Positions 6,951 through 16,469 of a DNA stretch of 26,335 bases are shown here, piece by piece. The notes under the pieces were generated by a model. It was not told where the DNA came from, made no database searches, and saw only the letters and a list, made by a program, of their open reading frames with translations. Numbering within the stretch: position 1 is the first letter of the stretch; every line of letters starts with the position of its first letter. The stretch covers positions 1-26,335 of the forward strand of contig JAVBQG010000022.1 in NCBI GenBank assembly GCA_031549185.1, written 5' to 3'. Origin of the DNA: JAVBQG01 sp031549185 (lineage in GTDB: Bacteria > Synergistota > Synergistia > Synergistales > Synergistaceae). Position numbers and translations under genes: made by a program.

Positions 6951-9824
6951 ATGGCGAGGCTGTACAGTTATTCGAAACTTCCCACGCTACGAAGGGCGCT
7001 CCGCGAACGGTATGACGCAGTCGGGAGAGATGTCGTCTTCATGTTGCCTTCGATGGCGAACGAAGATCTGTTGCTCGACGCGCTTTCGACGGAGGATGGC
7101 TATTTCGCCACCCGCCCCGAGGTGTGGAGCTGGGCTGCGCTCTATCGCGCCGTCGTCCCGCCTCGGTCGCTGCGGCGCCAGGTGGATCCGCCGGACCATC
7201 GATTGATCTTGGATTTTATCCTCAAACGGACGCTGGGCGACCTGGACGACAAAGGTGTCGCGGTGCCCCGGGGTGTGCGCCGGAGCGGCTTCCTCGACCT
7301 CCTGAGTTCGTCGATCCGGGAGCTGTTGCTGGAGGATATTTCGCCCGACCGCCTGCTTCCGGAAGTATCCGACGGTGCGTCGCTCGACTCCCGCGAACTG
7401 CTTCACAGACTCTATACGGATTACCTGCTCTACCTGGAAGAAAATGGGCTGGCGGACAACGCGCAGCTCCCGATCCTGACGCGGCAGGCCTGCGGGGACG
7501 ATTGCGGGCGACTGCGGGGACGAACGACCCTCTGGGTCGGCTTTCTCTCCCTCACGGGGGCGCAGCTCAAACTTGTCAGGGTCCTCGAACGGCGCGGCGT
7601 GAAGCTGGAGTTTTTCGTGCCGGACACGGGGCTCGAGCGTTTTTACGACGCCGCGAACCAGCTCGGGCTGGAGCGAACGGACTCCGGCGATTGCGGCGGG
7701 CGTCTCGTCACGCTTCTGGCGCAGGACAGATATGGGCAGTTCGAGGGAGTTGCGCGCGGGATCGCGCTCGCGCGGGCAGGAGCGGGCGGGCTGTTCGAAG
7801 CCACGGGGGCTTCCGATGTTTCCGAAATGTTGAGCGACGTCGGCATCCTGACGAATTCGGCCGACCTGCCGCTGATGGCCTCGGCCCTCGAAAAGTATGG
7901 CATCGCGAGCGAGTCGCGTGCCGAGCGCCCGGTGAGCGACTCCATTCTGATTCGCACGGCGCGCCAGGCCTGGGAGGCATATGTGCAGGACTGGCCGACG
8001 CGGAAGACGCTGCATCTCCTCTCCGCTCCGATCTTCGGCCTGGTCGAGCTCGACGAAGAACGCGTCGCCTCCCGGATGCCGGAGGGGTGGCGCGCGTGGC
8101 GCGAACTCGCGGGCGGGATGGAGGGCGTCGGAGAAGCGCTCGACCGGCTGAAAACTTTCTGTGCTTTTTTGAACGACCCGGCGGGGCACACGGGCGAGGA
8201 GCTCTTGCGGTCGCTGCTCGAACTTGCCGGGGGCGATGAGTGGGAAACGCGCCTCTCGCGCGAAGTGGCGGACGATCTGCCGCTCGACTTCGCCGTGAGG
8301 GAAATTGCCTCCTCGCGCATGGAGGTGGAGCAGAAACTTGAACTGTTGCGCGAACTGCAGCCCGCGATCGGCGAGGCGGGAGAGGTTCGTTTTGCCGGAA
8401 GAGAGGCGATGGCGTTTATCACCGGTTGGAGCCGGGAGGCGACGATCGCGCTCTCGCAGCCCCTCTCGGGCGCCGTGCGGTTGTACGATTCGCCGCCGCC
8501 TGTGATGATGTCGCACAAGCTGTGGATCATGACGGACGTGACGCCGTCCCGGTACCCGGGTACCGCGTCCGACGACTCGCTGCTGGGCGCGGATGTGAGA
8601 GACGAAGTCAACGACGCCGCCGAACAATTCGTGCATCTGCCGACCCTGCACGAAAAGCGCGAACAGAAAGAGGCTCTCTTCCGCCGTATGCTCGCGGTCG
8701 GGGAGGAGCTCACGATTCTGGCCCGTCCCATCGGCGATTCGCAGGGGCGGCCCCAGGGCGACTCGCCCTTTCTGATGTCGCTGCTCGCGGACCGCTCCGC
8801 GGGGTGGGAGCGCACGGGGGAGATTCTCTGTACGGATTCGTGCCTGCCGGGCGAAGGCGATCCGCTTCTCGACCGGAGGGAGGTTACAGCGGACTCCGGG
8901 CGGATCCACCGCGGGCGTTTCCCTCGGATCGGCGTCCTGCAAAAGGACGGCCTGGAGGAGAAAACACGCGTCCGCCTGAGCGCGCTAGATGCCTGGCTGG
9001 ACTGCCCTTTTCTCTACTGGTGCGGCTCCATGGGGATAGAGCCGCCACGGGACGCGACGAGCGCCGTCGACGCGCTGGAGCGGGGCAACCTGCTGCACGA
9101 GCTCTGGCAACGCGTATGGAGCGGTTGGGCGCCGGAGGAAAGGGTGTCCCTCCTCGCCGTCGCGAAGCGGGAGTGGGACGCGATGCTGGAGGAGAGAAGA
9201 AGAGCCGGATCGCGGATCGCGGATCCCCGGGCGACCGCCGTGGTCGCCGCTCTGAGCCGCATGATCCGCAAGGTCGCCCGGAGGATGGACGAGGTCGAGG
9301 AGTCCGCGCGGGAGAACGGGCTCATTCGTGAGGGCGTCCTGCCGGAGCGCGCTCTGCCCGATTTCGAGGGAGAGAGCGCCGTCTTCGTAGGAAGGGCGGA
9401 CAGGGTCGATCTCTGGCGGGACGCGGGTGCCGTCCTGGTCGATTACAAGCTTGGGAAGAGCGAACGATATCGAAAGAGCCTGCAGCTGGCCGCGTACGCG
9501 TATCTTATGGAGGCGGCGGGAGAGGGCCCGATCGCCGGCTTCGGGTTCCTCGGCCATCGGGACGCCCGCTTTCGCGGCAACTGGTCGGAGGAAACCCTCC
9601 TTGCGTACAAAGGGAGCAGGAGGACCTCGTGGGATGTCCCGCCGGAGCCGGCCGTCGCGGAAGCGGCGCAGGCGATCGCGGCGCTCGATGCGGGTATCTG
9701 CGGCGGTCGCTTCGAAGCGAACTACGACTCGGATCGCTGTGCGTCGTGTCCGTATGGGATCATCTGCCGCAGGGCGGAGCGACGCGGCGCCATGGAGGAG
9801 GAAACAGATGAATCCGACGAATGA
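6951..9824 (+). CDS. addB: AddB-like helicase-nuclease subunit with Fe-S nuclease domain
   Basis: The protein has 957 residues and is the first gene of a two-gene unit for recombinational double-strand-break repair. Its C-terminus is a RecB-like PD-(D/E)XK nuclease: G-R-A-D817-R-V-D, V-D831-Y-K833 and Q845-L-A-A-Y are the expected metal-binding and catalytic motifs. Cysteines C685 (WLDCPFLYW), C930, C933 and C939 (RCASCPYGIIC) form the C...CxxCx5C signature of the AddB 4Fe-4S cluster. The N-terminal half resembles an inactivated UvrD-like scaffold. No Walker A motif is visible, whereas Bacillus AddB keeps one. At 957 residues it is shorter than the roughly 1160 of Bacillus AddB. The start ATG 6951 has only a weak AAAGGT site 10 nt upstream. 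The stop overlaps the next start by 17 bp. An alternative name is generic PD-(D/E)XK nuclease-family protein. Confidence 0.8.
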   Translation: MARLYSYSKLPTLRRALRERYDAVGRDVVFMLPSMANEDLLLDALSTEDGYFATRPEVWSWAALYRAVVPPRSLRRQVDPPDHRLILDFILKRTLGDLDDKGVAVPRGVRRSGFLDLLSSSIRELLLEDISPDRLLPEVSDGASLDSRELLHRLYTDYLLYLEENGLADNAQLPILTRQACGDDCGRLRGRTTLWVGFLSLTGAQLKLVRVLERRGVKLEFFVPDTGLERFYDAANQLGLERTDSGDCGGRLVTLLAQDRYGQFEGVARGIALARAGAGGLFEATGASDVSEMLSDVGILTNSADLPLMASALEKYGIASESRAERPVSDSILIRTARQAWEAYVQDWPTRKTLHLLSAPIFGLVELDEERVASRMPEGWRAWRELAGGMEGVGEALDRLKTFCAFLNDPAGHTGEELLRSLLELAGGDEWETRLSREVADDLPLDFAVREIASSRMEVEQKLELLRELQPAIGEAGEVRFAGREAMAFITGWSREATIALSQPLSGAVRLYDSPPPVMMSHKLWIMTDVTPSRYPGTASDDSLLGADVRDEVNDAAEQFVHLPTLHEKREQKEALFRRMLAVGEELTILARPIGDSQGRPQGDSPFLMSLLADRSAGWERTGEILCTDSCLPGEGDPLLDRREVTADSGRIHRGRFPRIGVLQKDGLEEKTRVRLSALDAWLDCPFLYWCGSMGIEPPRDATSAVDALERGNLLHELWQRVWSGWAPEERVSLLAVAKREWDAMLEERRRAGSRIADPRATAVVAALSRMIRKVARRMDEVEESARENGLIREGVLPERALPDFEGESAVFVGRADRVDLWRDAGAVLVDYKLGKSERYRKSLQLAAYAYLMEAAGEGPIAGFGFLGHRDARFRGNWSEETLLAYKGSRRTSWDVPPEPAVAEAAQAIAALDAGICGGRFEANYDSDRCASCPYGIICRRAERRGAMEEETDESDE

Positions 9825-12800
9825 CAAGGCGTTGCTCGCCCTCATCGCCGACGCCAGGCCGGAACAGCAGCGCGCGATTCGCTCGCGGAAGCCCCTGGTA
9901 GTGGTCAGCGCGGGTGCGGGAACCGGCAAGACGCACACGCTGGCGCGGCGTTTCGCGTGGCTGCTCGCGAGCGACCCGACCTGCCGAGTAGACCAGATCC
10001 TTACGCTCACGTTTACCCAGCTTGCAGCCGTCGAGATGCGGGAGCGGATCAAGGCGACCCTCGTGCAGTGGTACAGGGAGCTGGGGGAGAGCTTGCCTCA
10101 CCTGCGGGACGCCATCGAGCGGATCGAAGAGGCCTATATTTCGACGATTCACTCCTTCGCCCTCCGCGCCATCCGCGAGTCGGGACTCTCGCTCGACGTG
10201 GACCCCGGCGCTTCGATGGTGGGCGAGCCGGAGGAGCGGGAGTTCTGGGCGGACTTCGCGTGGAATTTGGAGACGTTGAACGTCGATCGCCTCTGCCTGG
10301 GGCTCGACGAAGCGTGGCAGCTTCGCGCGCGCGCGATGATGTCGACCGCGTCGTTCGTGGATTTTTCGAATTATTTCGGCGCAACCGCGCTGGCGAAATT
10401 GGCAAAGGACGCGGGCGAGCTGCATGGCAGCATGAACCTCCGGCCCGAAGAGCTGTGGGATTTCGATCCGGCGCGCGAGAGGCGCGTGAAGGAGGGAATC
10501 GCGGCGCTGCTCGCACCGACGTGGAGGGAGACGTGGGAGCTCTGGCACGGCATCGTATTTTCCTCGGCGAGCGAGGCGCTATACGAGGGCAAGGAGAATA
10601 AATTCTCCGTGACGATTCGCGCTCTCTATGAAAAGTGGCGGGGGCGCGAACGCTCGGAGGCTGCGGAGAGAGATTTCTATATCGATCTGGTCGGGGATGC
10701 TTTGAAAGCGCTGCCGGGACAGTCCCGCCTCAAGAACGTCATCGAAGGCGCTCTTGGCGCCAAGCTGACGGACTGGCGGAGCGACGAGCGTCGGGCGTAC
10801 GCGGAAATTTCGAGCACGTTGCAAGTGGAGCCCGGTTACGGAGAAGAGGAGGCGGCTGCGCGCCGGTTGCTGATGCGGACGGCGGCCCTCGGCTGGGCGA
10901 GCTGGGAGCAGGCGCGTGGGCGAGCCGGGACGCTGTCGTTTGCCGACCTCATCCGCCTCGCCGGCGACGCGGTCGAAATCGACCCCGCGTATGCCAAAAA
11001 GTTCCGCCACATCATGATCGACGAATTTCAGGACACGGACGGCCTGCAGGAGAACCTCGCGGCCTCCCTGAAGGAAGCCTGGGGCGACGACGGGGAGGGG
11101 CGGTCGCTCTTCGTGGTGGGCGACATCAAACAGTCCATCTACCGCTTCCGCCACGCGAACCCGAAGCTGTTCGCGGACTATATCCGCCGGGCGGAGAACG
11201 CCGGGGAGGTGGGCGAGCACATCTCGCTCTCCTGCAGCTATCGCATGAGCGCAGGGATGATGGGCGACGTCAACGCCGCCTTCGGCTTTATCTGGGAGAA
11301 GGGCGTGATCGGTGGATCCGACGCCCCCGCCGTCAGGTACGACCCGCTCGAAGCGCCGGAGGACGCGCTCTGGTGGAAGGCGCGCAACAGGTACGCGGAG
11401 GAGGCGCCCGCCCTGGAGATTCTTCTCGCGGTCGAGCGCGGAGAGAGCGACGGAGAGGGCGAGCGGGACGAAAAGCGCGCGCGGATCCTCAAGGGTGAGA
11501 AACGGCGCGTTCTAGCGACGGCGCTGGCGAAGAAACTGAGGGGGATGATCGCGGCGGAGACGCCCGTGTGGGACAAGAACCTCCCCGCCGGGCCGGATGG
11601 GGGAAAGTTCCGCCCGCTGCGGTGGAGCGACGTGGCTGTGCTCGTCCCCACGCGAACGCAGTACCCCGCTCTCGAGGAGGTCTTCGAGGAGGCGGGGATC
11701 CCCGCCGCTTTCGGCGGAGGGCGCGAGTATTTCAACCGCGGCGAGGTGCGGGATCTCGTCAACCTCCTGCGGCTGCTCGATCGCCGGGACGAGGACTATG
11801 CGCTCTTGGGGTGGATGGAGTCGCCCTTTTCCGGTATGCCGCCCGAAGTCGGCCTTGGGCTTCTTTCGCTCGCGAGAAGCCGCGGCTGCGGCCTTGAGGG
11901 GCTTTTCGCGGAGAACCACCCCGATCGCTTTGCGGAGCTTGAAAACTTGCGACGCCACGCGCGCGTCCTCGGTCCCTCCGCCTCTCTGCTTTTGCTGCTA
12001 CAGGACCAGCGGTGGCTTGCCGCCTATCGAAACGAGGCGCGAGGCCGGGTGCTGGCCAATGTCCGGCGATGCGTGGATATCGTGCGCGAATACGAGGTTG
12101 CCTTCGGCAGAGGACTCTCCGCATGTGCGGACTACCTCGGGCGCGCGATGCGCGAGAGTGCGCCGATCGAAGAGGCGAACGCCGCCGTGGGAGGCGGGGG
12201 TGTCCTGCAGGTCATGACGGTGCACGCGTCGAAGGGGTTGGAGTTCCCCGTGGTCGTGGTCATGGGTATGGAGGACTCCGCGAAAAAAGAGGGACGGGCA
12301 TCGAAAGCGAGTGTGTCGACGACGCTCGGTGCGATCGCGAAAAAATTGCCCCGACTCGTCGGGGAAGATCCGTCGGACGAGGAGGAGGTCTTGTCGACGA
12401 CCGCCAGATGGCATTCGTTCGTCGAGTCCCGCGAGCAGATCGCGGAGAAGGAGCGGCTCCTGTACGTCGCGATGACCCGTGCGCAGGAGCGGCTGATCTG
12501 CTGCGGCATCGGAGTGCGGACGACGGGCGCGGACGGAGAGGAGATACTCGCCTCGAAGGCGGACGAGACGGGGGAGAGCTGGATCGACTGGCTGTTGCGG
12601 GCGAACCGGGCGGCGAAGAACGCATTTCCCATGACCGTCGTGGAAGTGGGCGCGGACGACCCGAAAGGAGAAGAGTCTTCCCTCTCCGTCGCGCGCAATT
12701 TCACGATCGACGCGGAGAGCGCCCCCCTGGTGCTCTCTCCGGCGAAAGGGCCCGACCTTCGCCTCGAGCGCCTGTCGGCCTCCGCGTACTCGCTACTCGC

Positions 12801-13542
12801 CTGGTGCCCCTTCGCCTATCGGATGCGCTACCGCCAGGGGCGCGAGCTGACCTGGGAGATGCCGGACGGCGACGGCTACGGCGGCGCGGACATGGGCACG
12901 TTGGCGCACTGGGTTCTCTCTCGCTGGGATCTCGAACCCGGCACGCTCGCGCAGCATTTGAGGCCGGAGCTGGAGAAGCGGGAGCTGGAGGAGCACATAC
13001 GCGCGCTGCCCGCGTTTTTGAGGCCCGTTTACTCGTCCGGAGGCGTGCGGAAGGTTCTTTTCGAATGGCTCTCCACTTTTGCCGGGGGAAGCGACTGTGC
13101 GGAGCTGCGACGTGCAGAGGAGCGAGGGTTGCTGAAGAAGGAGCTGTCGTTCCGGGTGCCTTTCGCCGGTGCGCGGCTGGTCGGGAGCATCGACGTCTTT
13201 TGGGAGGACGAGGCGGGCTGCCACGTACGGGACTGGAAGATCACGCCGGAGAGGAGCGCGCCGGAGGAGATGTATCTGAACCAGATTCGCTTCTACGCAC
13301 TCGCCTGTCGATGCGCCAAGCCGGAGGCGACTGTCGACGTGGGGCTTCTCTACCTGCGCCCGGCGGTGGCCGGTGTCCCCAAGAGGTGTGCCGGCGCGGT
13401 ACGGATCGACGATTGGGACGCGCTGCGCGAGAGCGTCGAGAGTACGTTGCGTGTTGCCGCGGCCGGCCCCTTTTCCCTCACTCGCGCGAAGTGTCGCATT
13501 TGTCCGTTTTCGAAACTATGCGCGGACACCGATAGATCATAA
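9808..13542 (+). CDS. addA: AddA-like UvrD-family helicase/nuclease
   Basis: The protein has 1244 residues from the ATG at 9808 with GGAGGAGG 6 nt upstream; longer in-frame extensions are antisense-like and overlap the preceding gene. Superfamily 1A helicase motifs are intact: Walker A SAGAGTGKT (K41), motif II D405-E-F-Q-D-T-D, motif III GDIKQSIYRFRHANP, motif V MTVHASKGLEFP (H806) and motif VI LLYVAMTRAQERL. The C-terminal nuclease has G-S-I-D1129, R-D1142-W-K1144 and Q-I-R-F-Y. This order matches AddA, the 3'-5' translocating helicase and nuclease of the AddAB double-strand-break end-resection complex. Unusually, C1000 (AWCPFAYRM), C1229, C1232 and C1238 (KCRICPFSKLC) give a second four-Cys Fe-S signature here. 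In Bacillus AddAB only AddB carries the cluster. The overlap with addB implies coupled translation and a heterodimer. Confidence 0.87.
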   Translation: MNPTNDKALLALIADARPEQQRAIRSRKPLVVVSAGAGTGKTHTLARRFAWLLASDPTCRVDQILTLTFTQLAAVEMRERIKATLVQWYRELGESLPHLRDAIERIEEAYISTIHSFALRAIRESGLSLDVDPGASMVGEPEEREFWADFAWNLETLNVDRLCLGLDEAWQLRARAMMSTASFVDFSNYFGATALAKLAKDAGELHGSMNLRPEELWDFDPARERRVKEGIAALLAPTWRETWELWHGIVFSSASEALYEGKENKFSVTIRALYEKWRGRERSEAAERDFYIDLVGDALKALPGQSRLKNVIEGALGAKLTDWRSDERRAYAEISSTLQVEPGYGEEEAAARRLLMRTAALGWASWEQARGRAGTLSFADLIRLAGDAVEIDPAYAKKFRHIMIDEFQDTDGLQENLAASLKEAWGDDGEGRSLFVVGDIKQSIYRFRHANPKLFADYIRRAENAGEVGEHISLSCSYRMSAGMMGDVNAAFGFIWEKGVIGGSDAPAVRYDPLEAPEDALWWKARNRYAEEAPALEILLAVERGESDGEGERDEKRARILKGEKRRVLATALAKKLRGMIAAETPVWDKNLPAGPDGGKFRPLRWSDVAVLVPTRTQYPALEEVFEEAGIPAAFGGGREYFNRGEVRDLVNLLRLLDRRDEDYALLGWMESPFSGMPPEVGLGLLSLARSRGCGLEGLFAENHPDRFAELENLRRHARVLGPSASLLLLLQDQRWLAAYRNEARGRVLANVRRCVDIVREYEVAFGRGLSACADYLGRAMRESAPIEEANAAVGGGGVLQVMTVHASKGLEFPVVVVMGMEDSAKKEGRASKASVSTTLGAIAKKLPRLVGEDPSDEEEVLSTTARWHSFVESREQIAEKERLLYVAMTRAQERLICCGIGVRTTGADGEEILASKADETGESWIDWLLRANRAAKNAFPMTVVEVGADDPKGEESSLSVARNFTIDAESAPLVLSPAKGPDLRLERLSASAYSLLAWCPFAYRMRYRQGRELTWEMPDGDGYGGADMGTLAHWVLSRWDLEPGTLAQHLRPELEKRELEEHIRALPAFLRPVYSSGGVRKVLFEWLSTFAGGSDCAELRRAEERGLLKKELSFRVPFAGARLVGSIDVFWEDEAGCHVRDWKITPERSAPEEMYLNQIRFYALACRCAKPEATVDVGLLYLRPAVAGVPKRCAGAVRIDDWDALRESVESTLRVAAAGPFSLTRAKCRICPFSKLCADTDRS

Positions 13543-13570
13543 CTTGTCGTACCGACTTCCTGTGTAAATA

Positions 13571-13579
13571 TGCTAGAAT
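13571..13579 (+). promoter_or_regulatory. Extended -10 promoter of the c-di-GMP operon
   Basis: TGCTAGAAT (TG at 13571-13572, TAGAAT at 13574-13579) lies 45 bp before the GTG start. TTGTCG at 13544-13549 is too far away (24 bp) to be a normal -35 box. The same TGCTAGAAT occurs upstream of the gene at 18111. Confidence 0.5.
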
Positions 13580-13624
13580 TTCTTTAGTACCCTGCCCTGA
13601 CCACGACCCAAGGAGGCCGACCGC

Positions 13625-15445
13625 GTGCCCGATCGACCGGATCAAGATTTCAGAAAGAACGAGACGGTTTCATTCATAGAAAATATGAACGAAATTGTCC
13701 TGATGATCGCGGAGGACAGGACCATCGTCGCCTCCTCGAAGATGGCAAGACGTGTCCTGAACCCGGGAGCACGGGATCTCGTCGGGTTGAAAATCGATCA
13801 GATTATCCCCAAAATCTATCTGAACGCAATCTTTTCCAGGGTGGGAAAGGAAGAGACCAAGGATATGAGCCTCACCTTTCCGATCCGGAACGATCAAGGC
13901 AGGATGATCGTGCTCGATACCCGTTTCGACTGGACGCGGCTGGATGGGCGCGAACTGCTCCTGCTCACCTGCCGCGACATCGGCGAATACCAGGCGATCG
14001 TCGGTAAACTCGCCGAACGGGAGGAGCGGTACAGAACCCTCTTTCACGAGTCGCCGCTCGGTTCCATCCATGTGAACAGCGACGGATTCGTCACCGATTG
14101 CAACATGGCCCTTCTCAATATCTTTCACCTCTTTCGCGATGAAGTGATCGGGCTCTGCCTCGCCGAGCAGGAGGAGTTCGGGGCATACCCGCTCTTTGCC
14201 CGCGCGGCGATGGAGGCGGTAAAGGGCAGAAGTTCGCAGCACGAGACTTTTTTCAGGTCGCGGGACGGCCAGTTCGAGGGCTGGTTGCGGGTGACCTTCA
14301 GCCCCGTAAAATCGGACAACCAGGTTTTTCTGGGCGCCGTCGGGATCGTCGAGGATATCACGGAGTCGAAGCGGATCGCCGAACGGGTCCGCTTCATCAG
14401 CAGCCACGACGCCCTGACGGGGCTTTACAACCGGCGCTCCTGCGAGGACGCCATCGAGGACGGGCTTGGAAAAATGGACGATCTGCCGCTGGGCGTGCTT
14501 TATGCGGATTTGAACGGTCTGAAGCTTGCCAACGACGCCTTCGGACATGCCGAGGGCGACCTGCTTCTGAAAGCGACGGCCGGCATTTTGAGAGATACGG
14601 GCTCCAGGGACGACCTGATCTTTCGCTGGGGTGGGGACGAGTTTATCATTCTTTTGAAGAACACGAGCGAGGAAGGGGTTCGCGCCCGCTTCGAAAAGAT
14701 CAGGAATGTCTCGCGCAGCTGGGGTGGAAGCGGATTCGTCCGCCCCAGTCTGGCCTTGGGGTTTGTCGTGAAGACGACTGAGGCGGAGGCCGTCACCGAC
14801 GTCATAAAAATGGCGGAGGACGCCATGTACGAGGATAAACTACGCAACGGCAGGGCGGCGAGGCTCAGGATTCTTGGCGCCCTCGAGGCCCGTATGCACA
14901 ATTTGAACGAGGGCAGGGTCGGGATTCGCGGAAAGCGAATGCTCCAGTGGGCGGAGTGGGTTGCGGGTACATTCGAATTGACGAAGGACGAGGCGCACGA
15001 TTTTCGTCTGCTCTGTCGTTACCACGACATCGGAATGCTCTCCTTTCCCGGAGAGCTCGTCATGATTCAGCATGTACCTTCGCGTTGCGAGAGCGCGCCA
15101 CCCTTGCAACATATGGCGGTGGGGTATAGAATCGCCCGGTGTATTACCGAGATAGCCCCGATCGCCGATATGATTCTCGCCCACCACGAGTGGTGGAATG
15201 GCGAGGGGTATCCGAATCAGCTGAAAGGGGAGGCGATCCCCCATTCTTCGAGATTGGTTTCGATCGTCGACGCGCTGGAAGGAATGACGAGCCTCAGGCT
15301 GAAGGAGGAAAGGCTGCCTTTGCAGAAGGCCGTCGAGGCGATCGAAGCGTCCGCAGGAAGACAGTTCGATCCCGTTCTGGTAAAGGAGATCGCGGGCCAT
15401 CTTCGGAGGAAACCGCCGAAATTTGTGTCGGACCTGGAGGGATAA
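13625..15445 (+). CDS. PAS-PAS-GGDEF-HD-GYP cyclic-di-GMP signalling protein
   Basis: The protein has 606 residues from the GTG at 13625 with AAGGAGG 8 nt upstream. No signal peptide or membrane segment is seen, so it is a cytosolic sensor. Residues about 10-130 and 135-255 resemble two PAS domains, the second followed by the usual ITESKRIAERV helix. The GGDEF domain has an intact R-W-G336-G-D-E-F340 for diguanylate cyclase activity. The inhibitory I-site is lost: Ser stands where the Arg of RxxD should be. Residues about 430-600 form an HD-GYP domain with H467-D468, HMAVG, H520-H521-E522 and G528-Y529-P530. The usual HDIGK Lys is Met (HDIGM). The protein could therefore both make and degrade c-di-GMP according to a PAS ligand. 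It is coupled to the next gene, only 2 bp downstream. Confidence 0.88.
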   Translation: MPDRPDQDFRKNETVSFIENMNEIVLMIAEDRTIVASSKMARRVLNPGARDLVGLKIDQIIPKIYLNAIFSRVGKEETKDMSLTFPIRNDQGRMIVLDTRFDWTRLDGRELLLLTCRDIGEYQAIVGKLAEREERYRTLFHESPLGSIHVNSDGFVTDCNMALLNIFHLFRDEVIGLCLAEQEEFGAYPLFARAAMEAVKGRSSQHETFFRSRDGQFEGWLRVTFSPVKSDNQVFLGAVGIVEDITESKRIAERVRFISSHDALTGLYNRRSCEDAIEDGLGKMDDLPLGVLYADLNGLKLANDAFGHAEGDLLLKATAGILRDTGSRDDLIFRWGGDEFIILLKNTSEEGVRARFEKIRNVSRSWGGSGFVRPSLALGFVVKTTEAEAVTDVIKMAEDAMYEDKLRNGRAARLRILGALEARMHNLNEGRVGIRGKRMLQWAEWVAGTFELTKDEAHDFRLLCRYHDIGMLSFPGELVMIQHVPSRCESAPPLQHMAVGYRIARCITEIAPIADMILAHHEWWNGEGYPNQLKGEAIPHSSRLVSIVDALEGMTSLRLKEERLPLQKAVEAIEASAGRQFDPVLVKEIAGHLRRKPPKFVSDLEG

Positions 15446-15447
15446 AG

Positions 15448-16389
15448 ATGTTGAACGAAAAAGAGAGCGAGAAAATCAGGAAACTGATCGAGCGGGCCTT
15501 CGAAGAGGAGGACGAGACACTGCGTGACTCGCTGGCGGACGAGATTCTATCGGCCGATCCGAATAACCCGGTGGCGAAGTTCATCAAATGGGAGAATCTG
15601 GACGAGGAGGAATCGCTTAAAAACCTCGCCATGCTCGAGGAGGCGTTCGAATCGCTGCGCGCGACGGTGGACGATCTTCCCTCCGATTCGGAGGAGTTCG
15701 AAACCTGTCAGGCGTTGTTGGTGACCATGCTCTCCAATCTCGCTTCGTGCGAGTATTTCAACGGCGACAAGGAGAAGGCGCTCGAGTTCGCCGAGGAGTT
15801 CATGAATCTCGACGACGAAGGATACGTCGTCGGGCGTGTGATCTATTACGCGCTGTTGATCGAGATGAAAAAATACGAAGAGGCCATCGAGGCGGCGGAC
15901 ACAGACCTCTGCGAGACTCCCATCAGCGAGCACGCGCGGGCGATCGCGCTCTTCGAAACGCAGGGCCCGGGACAGGATGCCTCCGACTCCGTGCTGGAAG
16001 CGATCATGCTGGATCCAGACATGGCGTTTTTCGTCCTGGGGCTGTGGGAATTCGACGAGGAGTCGCAGGAGTCCTTCGATGACGAGGATACGGACGATCT
16101 CATGATGCAGGTTGCCGTACTGACGGATCTCTGGGGGGCGACGGAGGAGCGTCTCGCTTTCCTGGGCGCGATCGTCTTCGCATTCGGCTACCTCACAGGC
16201 CGCATCGAGGAGCAAGAGGACATCTCCATGCTCGAGGAAGGCTACAAATCGCTCGGCTGCCTCGACGAGATGATCTCAGCAAAGCAGGCCGTCGAAACCC
16301 TGATCGCGGAGAATCGCGAACCCGGAGAGATCGACGAGGAGGCGCTTTCGCTCCTGCGCGAGTTGATCGAGCTGGGGATTTTCAACTGA
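15448..16389 (+). CDS. Acidic TPR-like protein, 313 residues
   Basis: The ATG at 15448 is 2 bp after the upstream stop, with TGGAGG 7 nt before it inside the end of the preceding gene. The protein is strongly acidic, with Glu/Asp runs such as EEEDE and DEEE. It is all-helical, with repeated helix pairs resembling tetratricopeptide repeats (for example NLASCEYFNGDKEKALEFAE and ALLIEMKKYEEAIEAADTD). No enzymatic motif, signal peptide or membrane span is visible. TPR proteins usually scaffold protein interactions. Its coupling to the GGDEF-HD-GYP gene suggests a partner or output role, which is inference. The hairpin at 16470-16510 may end the transcript. Confidence 0.72.
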   Translation: MLNEKESEKIRKLIERAFEEEDETLRDSLADEILSADPNNPVAKFIKWENLDEEESLKNLAMLEEAFESLRATVDDLPSDSEEFETCQALLVTMLSNLASCEYFNGDKEKALEFAEEFMNLDDEGYVVGRVIYYALLIEMKKYEEAIEAADTDLCETPISEHARAIALFETQGPGQDASDSVLEAIMLDPDMAFFVLGLWEFDEESQESFDDEDTDDLMMQVAVLTDLWGATEERLAFLGAIVFAFGYLTGRIEEQEDISMLEEGYKSLGCLDEMISAKQAVETLIAENREPGEIDEEALSLLRELIELGIFN

Positions 16390-16469
16390 TACATCAAACA
16401 GGGTTTTTCCGAATGCAATGAATCGGTTGCAAGAACAGGTTTTAACGCTATGAGAACAGGACAAAGAGG

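Noticed and set aside
9427..9807. N-terminal extension of the AddA-like protein into the AddB-like gene
   Set aside because: The extension overlaps conserved AddB nuclease codons, is Arg/Ser-rich and lacks a ribosome-binding site. The ATG at 9808 has a strong one and begins family-like sequence.
12012..13535. A 507-codon plus-strand frame inside the AddA-like gene
   Set aside because: It is Arg/Gly-rich out-of-frame sequence, while the overlapping AddA frame carries all helicase and nuclease motifs.
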